From Candidatus Izemoplasma sp. (lineage in GTDB: Bacteria; Bacillota_I; Bacilli_A; Izemoplasmatales; Izemoplasmataceae), in the NCBI GenBank assembly GCA_007116205.1, contig SKIY01000097.1, positions 1 through 6,137 of the forward strand: DNA of 6,137 nucleotides, written 5' to 3'. Under the pieces are notes generated by a model. It was not told where the DNA came from and did not search any database. It was given only the letters and a program-made list of their open reading frames with translations. The translations under genes and the position numbers were made by a program. Shown here one piece after another: positions 5,536 to 6,137 of this stretch; the stretch's first letter is position 1; each line of letters begins with the position of its first letter.

Positions 5536-6137
5536 ATGAATGTAAGAGTCCGTTATGCACCAAGTCCAACTGGACACCTTCATATTGGAAATGCACGCAC
5601 CGCTTTATTTAACTATCTCTTCGCAAAAAAACATCAAGGGACGTTTATCGTGCGTATTGAAGATACAGATATCGCTAGAAACGTTGAAACCGGGATTGCC
5701 TCACAAATGGAACATCTAAAATGGCTTGGGATTGAAGCCGATGAGTCCATTGATAAAGCAGGTAATTATGGACCTTACCGACAACTAGAGCGCCTTGATA
5801 TCTATAAAAAACATGCGGAAACATTGCTTGAAAAAGGGCTAGCATATAAGTGCTACTGTACCGCAGAAGAACTTGAAGCGGAACGTGAAGCTCAACGCGC
5901 TCGCGGAGATGATCAATTACATTATTCTCGTAAATGCTTACACGCACCAGCACAAGATAAACCATATACGATACGCTTTAAAGTACCTGAAAATACCGAC
6001 TACACGTTTAACGATATTGTTAAGTCTGTTGTAACCTTTAAAAGTGAAGATGTTGGGGATTGGGTCATTTTAAAGCAAAACGGTATTCCAACGTATAATT
6101 TTGCTTGTGCTATCGACGATTATTTAATGAACATCAC
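5536..6137 (+). CDS. gltX: Glutamyl-tRNA synthetase, N-terminal 200 residues (cut by window end)
   Basis: The frame runs open from ATG 5536 to the window end. AAGGAGG at 5522-5528 lies 7 nt before the ATG. The start MNVRVRYAPSPTGHLHIGNA is the class I GluRS opening, with the HIGH-type motif HIGN at 16-19. RTALFNYLFA (21-30) and RIEDTD (40-45) are GluRS-specific. A possible zinc site is formed by C106, C108, C134 and H136 (CYC ... CLH), as in the E. coli enzyme. NGIPTYNFACAIDDYLM (182-198) belongs to the catalytic core. The enzyme charges tRNA-Glu; whether it also charges tRNA-Gln cannot be told because the anticodon-binding domain and the KMSKS loop lie outside the window. GlnRS is less likely given RTALFNYLFA and RIEDTD. 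Confidence 0.97.
   Translation, partial: MNVRVRYAPSPTGHLHIGNARTALFNYLFAKKHQGTFIVRIEDTDIARNVETGIASQMEHLKWLGIEADESIDKAGNYGPYRQLERLDIYKKHAETLLEKGLAYKCYCTAEELEAEREAQRARGDDQLHYSRKCLHAPAQDKPYTIRFKVPENTDYTFNDIVKSVVTFKSEDVGDWVILKQNGIPTYNFACAIDDYLMNI

Noticed and set aside
5675..5965. Long open frames on the minus strand, the largest opposite gltX and metG
   Set aside because: Each lies fully opposite a strongly conserved + strand gene, lacks a ribosome site, and shows no recognisable protein features. They are shadows of the real genes.
1..6137. Search for a new defence, mobile or biosynthetic system
   Set aside because: Every reading frame of credible length on the + strand is a recognised translation or RNA-metabolism gene, and there are no integrases, transposases, repeat arrays or unexplained gaps over 121 nt. 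The window is ordinary core genome.

Overview
The window is 6.1 kb of AT-rich, tightly packed chromosomal DNA. Every recognisable gene is a translation or RNA-metabolism housekeeping gene on the + strand. The protein sequences and gene order resemble low-GC Gram-positive bacteria: Bacillota or the related wall-less lineages with the standard code, such as Acholeplasma, Haloplasma or Izemoplasma types. TGA is used as a stop and tryptophan is TGG, which argues against Mycoplasmatales and Spiroplasma. The species cannot be named from sequence reading alone.

Bases 1-4475 form a probable operon: the 3' end of holB (DNA polymerase III delta'), ricT (PSP1/YaaT-family RNA-processing factor), trmN6 (tRNA A37 N6-methyltransferase), rsmI (16S rRNA C1402 2'-O-methyltransferase) and metG (methionyl-tRNA synthetase). 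The genes overlap or lie within 5 nt of each other. The order matches the Bacillus subtilis holB-yaaT-yabA-yabB-yazA-yabC-abrB-metS region, but yabA, yazA and abrB are absent. Two computed longest reading frames start too early: rsmI should begin at the TTG at 1675 and metG at the ATG at 2544.

Bases 4476-4596 are non-coding. They hold a good sigma-A type promoter and a roughly 60-nt leader that can fold over the rplM ribosome binding site. This is a candidate L13-type autoregulatory leader. Next come rplM (L13, 4597-5031) and rpsI (S9, 5043-5438), the classic two-gene ribosomal protein operon. It is closed by a clear intrinsic terminator at 5443-5469. A new promoter then drives gltX (glutamyl-tRNA synthetase), which is cut by the window end after about 200 residues.

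I found no mobile element, CRISPR array, tRNA, rRNA, T-box or novel multi-gene system. The points most worth a second look are the rplM leader, a strong imperfect hairpin at the rplM/rpsI junction, the translational coupling in the first operon, and the compacted, rearranged gene order.
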